From: an uncultured Clostridium sp.
Lineage (GTDB): Bacteria; Bacillota; Clostridia; TANB77; CAG-508
Direction: 5' to 3'
Length of the DNA: 10,210 nucleotides
Assembly: GCA_947057875.1 (NCBI GenBank)
Contig: CAMSEX010000040.1
Span: forward strand, 1-10,210
In this document: positions 1-7,190 of the stretch, one piece after another
Numbering within the stretch: the stretch's first letter is position 1
How the letters are laid out: each line of letters begins with the position of its first letter
Program-made: the position numbers and the translations under genes
The notes under the pieces: model-generated
The model's database searches: none
Told to the model about the DNA's origin: nothing
The model's input: the letters and a program-made list of their open reading frames with translations, nothing else

Positions 1-255
1 AATTGCGAGAATATAAAAATCCCACTCAATTGTAATGTCACTATCAAAATCAAAAGGAACCACTTTTTCTAACTCAATATGTACCTCTTCCATAACTTCC
101 CTTTTAATCGCTTCTTCTAAGGTTTCATTCTCTTCTAGACCACCACCCACAAGATGCAAACAATCTTGATAAGCTCCACCTTCTTTATTTTGCTTGATAA
201 ATAAATATTTATCTTTGCATTTGATTAAACTACTTACAATAATTCTTTGTTTCAT
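1..255 (-). CDS. NUDIX hydrolase, partial (C-terminus beyond the window)
   Basis: The first 85 residues are visible, beginning MKQRIIVSSLIKCKDKYLFI. A NUDIX box is present at about residues 40-62: GG-LEEN-E, seven residues (TLEEAIK), then REVMEE, which supplies the metal-binding glutamates. The Gly that normally follows (EExGU) is His here, a mild deviation. The family hydrolyses nucleoside diphosphates linked to another moiety; substrate cannot be read from the sequence, though this length and opening resemble small mutT/ADP-ribose-type enzymes. The ATG at 253-255 is preceded by AGGAG at a good distance. It lies 35 bases after the flavin-reductase-like gene and is probably the last visible member of the operon starting near 3250. 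Family assignment is firm; substrate unknown. Confidence 0.85.
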   Translation of the reverse strand, partial: MKQRIIVSSLIKCKDKYLFIKQNKEGGAYQDCLHLVGGGLEENETLEEAIKREVMEEVHIELEKVVPFDFDSDITIEWDFYILAI

Positions 256-290
256 AATTTGGTTCTCCTATATTTCAAAATTCGCTATAT

Positions 291-842
291 TTACTTCACT
301 CCACAACCACGTACTGCAATTTCCTGATTGGCTGCCAAATATTTCTTGCCTGCAAAACTAATTAAATTGGCATTCACAAAATCAATTTCCCCATTTTCCA
401 AAAGCAAATTTGGGTCACAATGTGTGCAAACCACTTCTGCCATAAACATATCATGTGAGGCAAACTTCTGGATATCCATCACTTTGCACTCTAAATTAAT
501 CGGGCATTCTTCAATATAGGGAGCATTTATTTTCATACTTTGTCTTTTTGTCAAATGGCAAATTGCAAATTTATCCACATCTCTTCCACTTTTGGTGCCA
601 CAAAAGTCCGCTGCTTTTACCATTTTTTCATTTGGTAAATTAATCACAAATTCCTTTGTTTTCATAATTATCTCATGCGAAAAACGAGAGGGACGTATCG
701 AAACATAGACAATCATCGGCTCGGAATTGATAATTCCCGTCCACGCAATTGTCGCAATATTGCTTTTCTCCATATCTCCTGACGAAATCATTGCCACAGG
801 GTTTGGCAACAATCCCAAATTATTTTGCAAATCAATTTTCAT
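291..842 (-). CDS. Flavin reductase-like FMN-binding split-barrel protein
   Basis: 183 residues of the flavin reductase-like/DIM6-NTAB family. The N-terminal half shows the family pattern: PNPVAMIS at about 13-20, SNIATIAWTG at 27-36, then a strand ending EPMIVYVSIRPSRFSHE and EFVINLP at 64-70. This region binds FMN and forms the dimeric split barrel. Such proteins reduce free flavin or act as flavoenzymes of unknown substrate; the sequence does not say which. The ATG is one base after the stop of the MFS gene, and its ribosome site (AAGGAAGGA) lies inside the last codons of that gene, so translation is probably coupled. Length is normal for the family and no residue looks obviously broken. 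Confidence 0.85.
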   Translation of the reverse strand: MKIDLQNNLGLLPNPVAMISSGDMEKSNIATIAWTGIINSEPMIVYVSIRPSRFSHEIIMKTKEFVINLPNEKMVKAADFCGTKSGRDVDKFAICHLTKRQSMKINAPYIEECPINLECKVMDIQKFASHDMFMAEVVCTHCDPNLLLENGEIDFVNANLISFAGKKYLAANQEIAVRGCGVK

Positions 843-843
843 T

Positions 844-2151
844 TTACATCATTCCTTCCTTTTTCATTCTATGAAATTTCTCCAAAGTTATGAATTTTTC
901 AATTGCTTTTTGCGAAGTCGATGGTTTTGAACTTCTTTGCACTAATTCAAATAATCTTGTCGTTGCTCTAAGTGCCATCAGCGAAATAACGAAACTTCCT
1001 ACAATCGTCCAAATCATATCAAATTTCAAAAGCGCACTTGATACCACAAATCCCATTAATGTTTGTCCCATTTTCTTTGTTAATTCTAAATTAGCAAAAA
1101 TAGCTTGTTGTTCCTCTTCTCTTGTTACTCTTAAAATTAAATCTTGTATGTAAATTTTAAAAGGATCCCTGACTGCCAAAATCAAGAAAAATCCACAAGA
1201 CATTGTACCAATTCTCAAAACTGCATTTTCCGTTATTCCTGTTCCTGCAATGATGAGTACAAATGCAGCAATCAAACCTGTCGCCAAAGCAATGTTGATT
1301 TTGTCTTTTAATTTTCGATACATTTTATCAAACAGCGCATTTGATAAAATTCTCACAAATCTCGAAAGTGTAATGATAAAACTAAAATAAGTCGCTGTTG
1401 CCGCTGTATCTAAAACATCGTTTATTTGATACTGAAGCAATAATTTGCTATTTGCCTGTCCAATCGTTACTGCTGTGTAAAAGAAAGTATAGGAAAAAAC
1501 AGCAACATAGACAAGGAGCGAAGGTTTTCCTTTTGCTTTTTGAATTTCCTGTTCTTCAATCCTATCATATTTTGTCATATCCTTCATCGTAAGCGACATT
1601 CCAAAACAAGCAAAACACAAAATGCAGTTTAGCACCATTGGCAAATACTGATTAAGGTTAAATAAAAAACCAGAAACAACCGAAATCAGTGCCGTAATCA
1701 GAGCATAAAATAAAGTGACTTTATTTCTGATAGGAATGTATTCGCTTTCTTTTCCTACCTCATTCAAATTATTTTTGAGACAAATATTTTCCATATTTAA
1801 GAAAACATAAGCAATTTCGCGAAATGCTCTTCCTAAAACCAATGTTATAAATTGATTGCCAAATGTAATGAGTAAACTTGCCATTAACATGCTAAATGCT
1901 CCAAGCCTGATTGATTTTGTGTTTCCCACTTTATGAATGATTTTTAAAAGATACGGCTGAAGCAATATACTAATAATCGACGAAATTGGTGTCAGTAGCG
2001 TGATTTGTGAAGCTGACAAGCCTTTTACAATACTTAAAAATAAAGTATCCACAATTGCCAAAAAGACCAAATCGTCTGTGAATGCTGCAAAAAAAACATA
2101 TTTTTTGCAAAATTTTTTTACTTGTTTTTCTTTTTCTATTCTTTCGTTCAT
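844..2151 (-). CDS. MFS-type multi-pass membrane transporter
   Basis: 435 residues with roughly ten to twelve hydrophobic segments spread over two halves separated by a charged central loop near residues 190-210 (KYDRIEEQEIQKAKGK). The loop after the second segment (KIIHKVGNTKSIRLG) and the equivalent loop in the second half (ALFDKMYRKLKDK) sit where MFS motif A is found, though both are degenerate. This is consistent with a major facilitator family permease in the cytoplasmic membrane; substrate unknown. The N-terminus (MNERIEKEKQVKKF) and C-terminus are charged and probably cytoplasmic. The ATG follows GAGGAAAAG and lies 15 bases after the HD-domain gene. Its 3' end holds the ribosome site of the next gene. 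Confidence 0.75.
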   Translation of the reverse strand: MNERIEKEKQVKKFCKKYVFFAAFTDDLVFLAIVDTLFLSIVKGLSASQITLLTPISSIISILLQPYLLKIIHKVGNTKSIRLGAFSMLMASLLITFGNQFITLVLGRAFREIAYVFLNMENICLKNNLNEVGKESEYIPIRNKVTLFYALITALISVVSGFLFNLNQYLPMVLNCILCFACFGMSLTMKDMTKYDRIEEQEIQKAKGKPSLLVYVAVFSYTFFYTAVTIGQANSKLLLQYQINDVLDTAATATYFSFIITLSRFVRILSNALFDKMYRKLKDKINIALATGLIAAFVLIIAGTGITENAVLRIGTMSCGFFLILAVRDPFKIYIQDLILRVTREEEQQAIFANLELTKKMGQTLMGFVVSSALLKFDMIWTIVGSFVISLMALRATTRLFELVQRSSKPSTSQKAIEKFITLEKFHRMKKEGMM

Positions 2152-2166
2152 TCTCTTTTCCTCTAC

Positions 2167-3222
2167 TTAAAAATCAAAATCTAAATATGCATATTTTTTG
2201 GTTTTAAAATGCAAAGCTTTCTCAATGTCCTGTTTTGCCTTGCTTGAAACTTCACTTACTCTTTTATATTCGTTTTCAGAAATTCTTACCAAAGGATTAA
2301 TACATCGAATTTTTACTTTATCAATATGCACTGAATAAATACCCCCCGGGGGTATCTCACTTTCCTTAATTTGTGTTGCATTTTTCCATTTTTTAAAACA
2401 TTCTGCAATATTATTTTGTTTGCAATTTTCGATTTTTTGCATGACTTCTTGTTCAGAAAGACGATACAAATCTTCCACTGTGATTAAATTTTTGTCTGCC
2501 ATTTTTCGCATCACATCCGCCAAAAACTGCATCGAAAATTTTGTTTTACTGTCTATATAAGAACAAGATAATTCACTCATAACAAAAGTAAACTTTTCCG
2601 CCATTTCAAGATTTTTAAAGCCAAGTTCTGGCAGCCCTTGCTCATTTTTCTGAATTTCAATATTGTGGTAAATTTCTGCTAATTCATCCAAGTTCCAAAA
2701 TTCTTTTACTACGCCAAAACCGTTGGAAAAAGTATATTCTAAACGATCACTTGCTAATTGGGGACTATCATTATCCGCAATCGGATACAAATGATAATCA
2801 TCAACTTCTTCTAATTGGATGTTATCTCTTTTTAACAAATCCATGATTTCTTTGGATTCTGCAATCATTTTTGTAGTCAATTCTTCCGTAAATTCTTGTT
2901 TTTCATAATCCCCATTCATATAATCAATACAATGTTTAAATACAGGTGTAGCAATGTCGTGAAAAAGCCCTGCCAATGTCTGCTTTTTGTCTTTCGTAAA
3001 ATGCCACACAATCAGTGCCACACCTACACTATGGTCCAGACTGGAATACCACATCTCATCATACATTTGAGAATAAATCGTTCCACATGTTACACTAATT
3101 TTTGCTTGCTTTTGCATTACAGGTGTCTGGATATATTCCTCTAAAAATTCTGGAATTTCTTCTGACAAAATGGAAAAATATTGTTTCATTTTGTCATCTA
3201 AATTTTCAAAATAATGCCCCAT
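2167..3222 (-). CDS. HD-domain metal-dependent phosphohydrolase
   Basis: 351 residues. The HD signature is visible: His64 (SLDHSVG), the His88-Asp89 pair (GLFHDIATP), and a later Asp159 (ASDRLEYTF) at the spacing expected for the third metal-ligand region. HD proteins are mostly nucleotide or cyclic-nucleotide phosphohydrolases; the long variable C-terminal half does not let me name a substrate. The C-terminal part contains IPPGGIYSVHIDKVKIRC near 291-308, encoded by an unusually GC-rich run at 2342-2352. ATG at 3220-3222 with AAAGGAGA about 5-7 bases before it. It is first in the operon and lies directly downstream of a sigma-A-like promoter (3252-3280). The family call is strong; the biochemical role is open. 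Confidence 0.8.
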   Translation of the reverse strand: MGHYFENLDDKMKQYFSILSEEIPEFLEEYIQTPVMQKQAKISVTCGTIYSQMYDEMWYSSLDHSVGVALIVWHFTKDKKQTLAGLFHDIATPVFKHCIDYMNGDYEKQEFTEELTTKMIAESKEIMDLLKRDNIQLEEVDDYHLYPIADNDSPQLASDRLEYTFSNGFGVVKEFWNLDELAEIYHNIEIQKNEQGLPELGFKNLEMAEKFTFVMSELSCSYIDSKTKFSMQFLADVMRKMADKNLITVEDLYRLSEQEVMQKIENCKQNNIAECFKKWKNATQIKESEIPPGGIYSVHIDKVKIRCINPLVRISENEYKRVSEVSSKAKQDIEKALHFKTKKYAYLDFDF

Positions 3223-3251
3223 TTTTTCTCCTTTATTTTCGATTTTTTTCT

Positions 3252-3280
3252 ATTTTATCACACACGACTTTTTTTGACAA
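3252..3280 (-). promoter_or_regulatory. Sigma-A promoter of the HD-MFS-flavin-NUDIX operon
   Basis: On the minus strand: -35 TTGTCA (3275-3280), 17-base spacer, -10 TAAAAT (3252-3257) preceded by TGA, an extended -10. It lies about 30 bases before the HD-gene start. The spacer and -35 fall inside an imperfect inverted repeat (3261-3328). Confidence 0.65.
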
Positions 3281-3328
3281 GCCTTGTTTTAGGAATATTT
3301 CGTCAATTTTTGCTAAAAAAAGTGTGTG
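3261..3328. repeat. Imperfect inverted repeat overlapping the minus-strand promoter
   Basis: The left arm CACAC-G-ACTTTTTTT (3261-3275) pairs with AAAAAAAGTGTGTG (3315-3328) with a single bulged G. An inner TTGAC (3274-3278) pairs with GTCAA (3302-3306). It covers the -35 and spacer of the operon promoter and lies upstream of its expected transcript, so if functional it would act as DNA (an operator) rather than RNA. AT-richness makes part of the match cheap. Confidence 0.4.
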
Positions 3329-3355
3329 TTCATAATATAATTAAAAAAGAGAATT

Positions 3356-3391
3356 ACTTGAGCTATATAAGGATTAAAAACTTCCTCAAGT
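3356..3391. repeat. 7-bp inverted repeat just upstream of the plus-strand promoter
   Basis: ACTTGAG (3356-3362) and CTCAAGT (3385-3391) are separated by 22 bases. The right arm ends 11 bases before the -35 hexamer of the 69-residue gene, a position suited to a regulator site. There is no T-tract, so it is not a terminator on the plus strand. Confidence 0.35.
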
Positions 3392-3402
3392 GCGATTAAA
3401 AT

Positions 3403-3431
3403 TTGACATTTTGCCAAAATTATTATATAAT
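3403..3431 (+). promoter_or_regulatory. Perfect-consensus sigma-A promoter
   Basis: TTGACA (3403-3408), exactly 17 bases, TATAAT (3426-3431). Both hexamers match consensus in all 12 positions. Expected transcription start is near 3438, giving a leader of about 40 bases before the ATG at 3477. Confidence 0.85.
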
Positions 3432-3476
3432 ATTAACGTAACATTAACAATGCTGTTTTTTGAAAGGAGATTATCT

Positions 3477-3686
3477 ATGAGCTACGTAGATGACGAATTG
3501 AGACCAGGAAAACGGGAAAATGGTTTCTATCTAAAAAGCGGTCTTCTGCTTACAGGTGACTACGAAGAAGAAATTAAAAGACTTCCACCAATGGTATTCT
3601 TTAACGAAAAAGATGAAACATCAGGAAAACACGTTGGCCACTTGGTTAATACCAAAGAATTGCTCAACCGCACAGGTCTTTTTTAA
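3477..3686 (+). CDS. Small hypothetical protein (69 aa), strongly expressed by its signals
   Basis: The only supported plus-strand gene. I chose the ATG at 3477 rather than the in-frame ATGs further upstream because AAAGGAGA (3463-3470) lies 6 bases before it, and because the upstream candidates fall within or before the promoter. The protein starts MSYVDDELRPGKRENGFYLK and ends ELLNRTGLF. It has no signal peptide or membrane segment, is rich in charged residues (GDYEEEIKRLPP in the middle) and contains two His near GKHVGH. I do not recognise a family. It stands alone, is divergent from the HD operon, and converges on rnr across a terminator hairpin. The promoter, leader, ribosome site and stop make a real gene likely despite its size. 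Confidence 0.75.
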   Translation: MSYVDDELRPGKRENGFYLKSGLLLTGDYEEEIKRLPPMVFFNEKDETSGKHVGHLVNTKELLNRTGLF

Positions 3687-3727
3687 AAGAAAAAGAAAAA
3701 GCAAGAGTAGCTTGTTCAGCTACTCTT
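3687..3727 (-). terminator. Rho-independent terminator of rnr
   Basis: Perfect 10-bp stem AAGAGTAGCT (3703-3712) / AGCTACTCTT (3718-3727) with a 5-base loop. On the minus strand it is followed by GC and then a T-rich run (TTTTTCTTTTTCTTTT, 3686-3701). The last rnr codons and its TAG stop (3720-3722) lie inside the stem. On the plus strand the downstream T-run is weak, so bidirectional action for the 69-residue gene is possible but poorer. Confidence 0.85.
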
Positions 3728-5690
3728 CTGCATTTTCTTCCATTAATTCAAAATCAATTTGTCTCAACATTTTGCTTGCCGAAATCACACGAATTTTGAC
3801 TTTGTCTCCAATCTTAAATACGCGGTTAGTGTGCTCCCCAATCAGCTGTTTTCTGTCTTCGTCATAAATATAATATTCATTCCCCATATTTTCAAAACGA
3901 ATTAAGCCTTCTACTGTATTTTCCAGCTCCGCAAACATGCCAAATGACGTAATCGAAGAAATAATCGCTTCAAATTCTTCGCCGACTTTATTCTCCATAA
4001 ATTCTGCTTTTTTAATTGCCTCAGCTTCTCTTTCCGCTTTGGTCGCACGTTGCTCGCAATCAGACGAACTCTTGGCATATTTTTCGCTATCTGATTCAAA
4101 CTGTGCTCGCAGTTCATCGCCAACTTTCCAATATTCCGAAATCATGCGATGAATAAACAAATCTGGATAACGTCGAATCGGCGAGGTAAAATGACAATAA
4201 AATTTACTTGCAATTCCAAAATGCCCTTGATTTTCGTTTTCGTATCTTGCCAATTTGAGAGTTCGCAAAATCAAGTTAGAAACCACTTTTTCCTCTGGCT
4301 TTCCTTTTACCTCTTCCAAAACTTTCGCAAACTCTGTTGGATGCACCTTATCTTGATTGATATGAATTTTATACCCAAAATTCCACAAAAATTTATTGAG
4401 CTCTTTGACTTTGTCCAAATCTGGTTCCTCATGCACACGATAAATAAATGGAACCTTCATCCAATAAAATTTTTCGGCAACTGTTTCATTAGCAGTCAAC
4501 ATAAATTGCTCGATGATTTCATTGGCAAATGTCGTCTCATATTTTTTGATATCCACACATTTCCCATTTTCATCCAAAATAATTTTGCTCTCTGGAATAT
4601 CCAAATTCAGGTAACCTGCTTTTTTACGTCTGTTTTTCAAAACATGAGCCAACTCTTCCATCAATTTAAAATCTGAAATATATTTCTGATATTTTTGGAA
4701 AACTTTTTCATCTGAATGAGTCAAAATTTTGTTTACATCTGTGTAGCTCATTCTCTCTGTTACGCGGATAACCGACTTATACACATCAGATGCGACCACT
4801 TTTCCGTTTTGGTCGATTTCCATTAGACACGAAAGTGCTAACCTATCTTGCCCACTATTTAAGCTACAAATTCCGTTAGAAAGTTCAACTGGCAACATCG
4901 GAATCACACGGTCGAACATATACACACTTGTCCCACGAAAAATAGCTTCGTTATCCAAATTAGAACCTTTTTTCACATAATGGCTGACATCTGCAATATG
5001 CACATCAAGCAAATAATGCCCGTTATCTGCCTTGCCAACCCAAACAGCATCATCTAAGTCTTTAGCGTCTTCTCCATCAATGGTAAAAATATTCATATTT
5101 TCTTTGCCACGTAAATCAATTCTATTTTTTTCATGATTGATTTTCAAATCTGATTCTGTTAGCGTTTGCGAAATTTTTCTGACTTCTTTCAAAACTGGTT
5201 CTGGAAACTCATTTGGCAAATCAAACTCCTTGATGACACAAACCATATCCACTCCCGCTTGGTTCACATTTCCCAATACTTCAATAATTTCGCCTTCTGC
5301 ATTTTTTCCTTTTTCTGGATATTTCAAAATTTTTGCCACTACTTTATCATGATTTTTTGCCTTTTTAACATGATTTTTTGAGATAAAAATATCAGTACCT
5401 AACTTTTTATCATCTGGCACAACAAAACCAAAATTTCTACTTTTTTGAAATATCCCAACAACAGTTTCTTTTTCGCGTTTGATGACTTTTACAATTTTCG
5501 CCTCTGCTCTTTTTTCAGCTCGTTTTTCCTTCAACATTTGAATCTCGACTATATCTCCATTTAAGGCATTTCCCACAAAACTGCTTGGTACAAAAATATC
5601 TTCTGCTTCATTTTCCAATTCCACAAAACCAAAACCTTTGCTATTTGCCACAAATTTTCCAATTATTCTTTCCTTTTTCTTTTTCCCCAT
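3720..5690 (-). CDS. rnr: Ribonuclease R (3'-5' exoribonuclease)
   Basis: 656 residues. Processive 3'-5' exoribonuclease that degrades structured mRNA and rRNA. Domains in order: two cold-shock/OB domains (residues about 8-55, with GKFVANSKGFGFVE, and 76-125, with RNFGFVVPDD); the RNB catalytic domain, starting near 190, with TIDGEDAKDLDDAV at 203-216 carrying the metal-binding Asp205, Asp211, Asp213 and Asp214; the conserved HFTSPIRRYPDL segment; and a C-terminal S1 domain (about 570-650). It is shorter than typical RNase R (B. subtilis and E. coli are roughly 780-815): the N-terminal helix-turn-helix domain and the Lys-rich tail are absent. The reading frame has a stop at 5718-5720 and no upstream start, so the shorter form is real. 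AAAGGA precedes the ATG. Downstream of secG, as in many Firmicutes. Confidence 0.95.
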   Translation of the reverse strand: MGKKKKERIIGKFVANSKGFGFVELENEAEDIFVPSSFVGNALNGDIVEIQMLKEKRAEKRAEAKIVKVIKREKETVVGIFQKSRNFGFVVPDDKKLGTDIFISKNHVKKAKNHDKVVAKILKYPEKGKNAEGEIIEVLGNVNQAGVDMVCVIKEFDLPNEFPEPVLKEVRKISQTLTESDLKINHEKNRIDLRGKENMNIFTIDGEDAKDLDDAVWVGKADNGHYLLDVHIADVSHYVKKGSNLDNEAIFRGTSVYMFDRVIPMLPVELSNGICSLNSGQDRLALSCLMEIDQNGKVVASDVYKSVIRVTERMSYTDVNKILTHSDEKVFQKYQKYISDFKLMEELAHVLKNRRKKAGYLNLDIPESKIILDENGKCVDIKKYETTFANEIIEQFMLTANETVAEKFYWMKVPFIYRVHEEPDLDKVKELNKFLWNFGYKIHINQDKVHPTEFAKVLEEVKGKPEEKVVSNLILRTLKLARYENENQGHFGIASKFYCHFTSPIRRYPDLFIHRMISEYWKVGDELRAQFESDSEKYAKSSSDCEQRATKAEREAEAIKKAEFMENKVGEEFEAIISSITSFGMFAELENTVEGLIRFENMGNEYYIYDEDRKQLIGEHTNRVFKIGDKVKIRVISASKMLRQIDFELMEENAEE

Positions 5691-5718
5691 TTTTTTCCTT
5701 TCTAATTTTTTATATAAT

Positions 5719-5744
5719 TAGGGACACGATATCTCGTGCCCCTA
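5719..5744. repeat. GC-rich palindrome between secG and rnr, possible dispersed repeat
   Basis: TAGGGACACGA (5719-5729) and TCGTGCCCCTA (5734-5744) are 11-base arms around TATC. The one mismatch becomes a G-U pair in minus-strand RNA, so the hairpin is complete in the secG-rnr transcript. It is not followed by a T-tract (TAATTATATAAAAAATT), so it is a poor terminator. TAGGGGCACGA-type arms resemble short palindromic repeats scattered in many genomes. It could act as an mRNA-stability or processing element. Confidence 0.6.
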
Positions 5745-5761
5745 CATGTATAATTCTTTAA

Positions 5762-6010
5762 TTACATCACATACAAAATATCCAGCGCAATTGTCAAAAC
5801 AAAAAATGCAATCATCAAACCAACTGTCGCTCTTTTCATTTTTCCTTCTGTCGTTCTGCCTTTATTTTTTTCATAAAAATTATTTGATGACGAACCAACA
5901 ATTGCTCCAGATGCCCCATTATCTTCCTTTGACTGTTTTAAAATTAAAACCACTAAGACCGCACAAATGACAAAATAAATTCCTACTAATATATTTTTTG
6001 CTATTTCCAT
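5762..6010 (-). CDS. secG: Protein translocase subunit SecG
   Basis: 82 residues, the usual length for Gram-positive SecG. Two membrane segments (about 5-24, NILVGIYFVICAVLVVLILK, and 61-80, ATVGLMIAFFVLTIALDILY) flank a polar loop with the family's Gly/Ser-rich stretch (GASGAIVGSSSNNFYEKNKG) followed by a basic GRTTEGKMKR. SecG helps the SecYEG channel export proteins across the cytoplasmic membrane. ATG preceded by GGAGG with about 10 bases spacing. Placement just before rnr matches the common Firmicute order and supports the call. It has its own extended -10 promoter (6055-6083). Confidence 0.93.
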   Translation of the reverse strand: MEIAKNILVGIYFVICAVLVVLILKQSKEDNGASGAIVGSSSNNFYEKNKGRTTEGKMKRATVGLMIAFFVLTIALDILYVM

Positions 6011-6054
6011 TCTAAATAAACCTCCATTTTTTAGCTATCCTTTAAATTTTTTAT

Positions 6055-6083
6055 ATTTTATCACAGTTTTCACAAAAAAGCAA
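6055..6083 (-). promoter_or_regulatory. Sigma-A promoter of secG-rnr
   Basis: Minus strand: -35 TTGCTT (6078-6083), 17-base spacer, -10 TAAAAT (6055-6060) preceded by TGA. The ten bases TGTGATAAAA plus T are the same as at the HD-operon promoter. It sits in the 120-base gap between secG and the upstream gene. Confidence 0.6.
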
Positions 6084-6130
6084 GTTTTTTTATCAAATTT
6101 AAAAATACTTAAAAATTTCTTCTCTTTTTA

Positions 6131-7039
6131 TTATGGCAATAACGAACATTCAATATTCAATTTTCCAGATAATTCACTATTTTTATATTTTAGAATACTG
6201 ACTGATGGCTCGCCTTCATATTTTGGAATTTCTACCAAAATTTCCATCACGCCATCATTATCTACATCTAATATGTTTACATTATCCAAACTCAAATAAT
6301 ATTCTGTATTCGTTGTTTGGTTCCATTTTGCTTTTTCAATATAAGCTAAATCCGCTATTAATTTTCCGGTAGAATCGTAAAGGGAAATTTTAGAATAACC
6401 TGTTTTTTTATTCGCCAAAATGACAATATTTTCATCTGTACCATTTCGGTCTAAGTCCGTGATAATGGATTTTATGGTATCATACTCTTCTAATAATTTG
6501 CCATTGTTTTCTGAAACAACCGTTGGCAATGTATTAATAATTTTCACATCTCCCAAAATCGCATGATAACTTTCTGATATTGCAATTTTTCCTACATTTC
6601 CAATTCTTACTAAATTATCATAAATTAAGTTGGTAATACCTAATTTATAATCTTGAAAAGCAAAATTTTCATAATTATAGTATGTCACAACGTATTTATC
6701 TTTGTCTGCGCTGGTGTTGTCAATATATTTTAATTCCACTTGGTCCATTTTGCTGGTATCCAAAATCAAGCCATTATACAAAACAATCAAATTTTCATTC
6801 ATTACTTTACGTGAAGACGCATCTGTTACAGCAATTGTTGTGTTAGTCGTATTCGTTGTATTTCCGACAATTGCCGTTGTCAAAATATTACCAATTGTAT
6901 CTACTTGCACTTCGTTTCGATTCACTGTGTTTTCTTGTGGCACAGTCGCATTTTCAAGCACATCTTTGTATTCCGACAAATTCATCATATAATAAATCAA
7001 AATAGCATTTCCTACAATCAATATCACAATAATCAACAA
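6131..7039 (-). CDS. Membrane-anchored extracytoplasmic protein with calcium-loop-like motifs, 5' end frameshifted
   Basis: The long frame begins with a TTG at 7039 inside a membrane segment (LIIVILIVGNAILIYY) with no ribosome site. A strong one (GGAGG, 7103-7107) precedes an ATG at 7095-7097 that is one base out of frame. Reading through with one T removed from the TTTT run (7062-7065) gives a coherent N-terminus: charged MKDTKEEKK, then NFNLFGNICLLIIVILIVG, a single N-terminal anchor. After the anchor comes a Thr/Asn-rich stretch (NTTNTTNTT near 60-68) and a domain with two Asp-rich loops, DLDRNGTDE and DVDNDGVME, like FG-GAP/EF-hand calcium sites. Probably an exported surface protein; function unknown. 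The frameshift may be real, programmed or an assembly error. Confidence 0.6.
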   Translation of the reverse strand: MLIIVILIVGNAILIYYMMNLSEYKDVLENATVPQENTVNRNEVQVDTIGNILTTAIVGNTTNTTNTTIAVTDASSRKVMNENLIVLYNGLILDTSKMDQVELKYIDNTSADKDKYVVTYYNYENFAFQDYKLGITNLIYDNLVRIGNVGKIAISESYHAILGDVKIINTLPTVVSENNGKLLEEYDTIKSIITDLDRNGTDENIVILANKKTGYSKISLYDSTGKLIADLAYIEKAKWNQTTNTEYYLSLDNVNILDVDNDGVMEILVEIPKYEGEPSVSILKYKNSELSGKLNIECSLLP

Positions 7040-7130
7040 GCATATATTCCCGAAGAGATTGAAAATTCATCTTTTTTTCTTCCTTTGTATCCTTCATTTT
7101 TTCCTCCAAATATTCAACGTTCTTTTTTTC

Positions 7131-7139
7131 ATTATATCA
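7131..7139 (-). promoter_or_regulatory. Extended -10 promoter of the membrane-anchored protein gene
   Basis: Minus strand TGA-TATAAT: -10 at 7131-7136 with the TGn extension at 7137-7139. The -35 region (TTTTAT at 17 bases) is weak, as is common with extended -10 promoters. It lies about 35 bases before the ATG at 7097 and supports that start over the TTG at 7039. Confidence 0.6.
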
Positions 7140-7190
7140 TACTTCTTGAAAAAATAAAACAGTTTTTTAAAAATATTTGGACTTTTACAT

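Noticed and set aside
3336..3341. Second plus-strand TATAAT
   Set aside because: No -35 at 16-18 bases and no TGn extension.
3390..3476. N-terminal extension of the 69-residue gene from an upstream ATG
   Set aside because: It would start before the -35 hexamer and lacks a ribosome site; the ATG at 3477 has both signals.
4149..4676. 175-residue plus-strand open frame
   Set aside because: Antisense to the rnr catalytic domain, Phe/Ile-rich from reversed AT-rich codons, no ribosome site; a shadow of rnr.
6090..6130. Terminator after the membrane-anchored protein gene
   Set aside because: The only possible stem is A/T pairs (AAATTTTTAA / TTTTTAAATTT); too weak to call.
7106..7180. CCAAATATT ... 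AATATTTGG inverted repeat flanking the promoter
   Set aside because: Nine-base AT-rich arms 57 bases apart; within chance for this composition, no further support.
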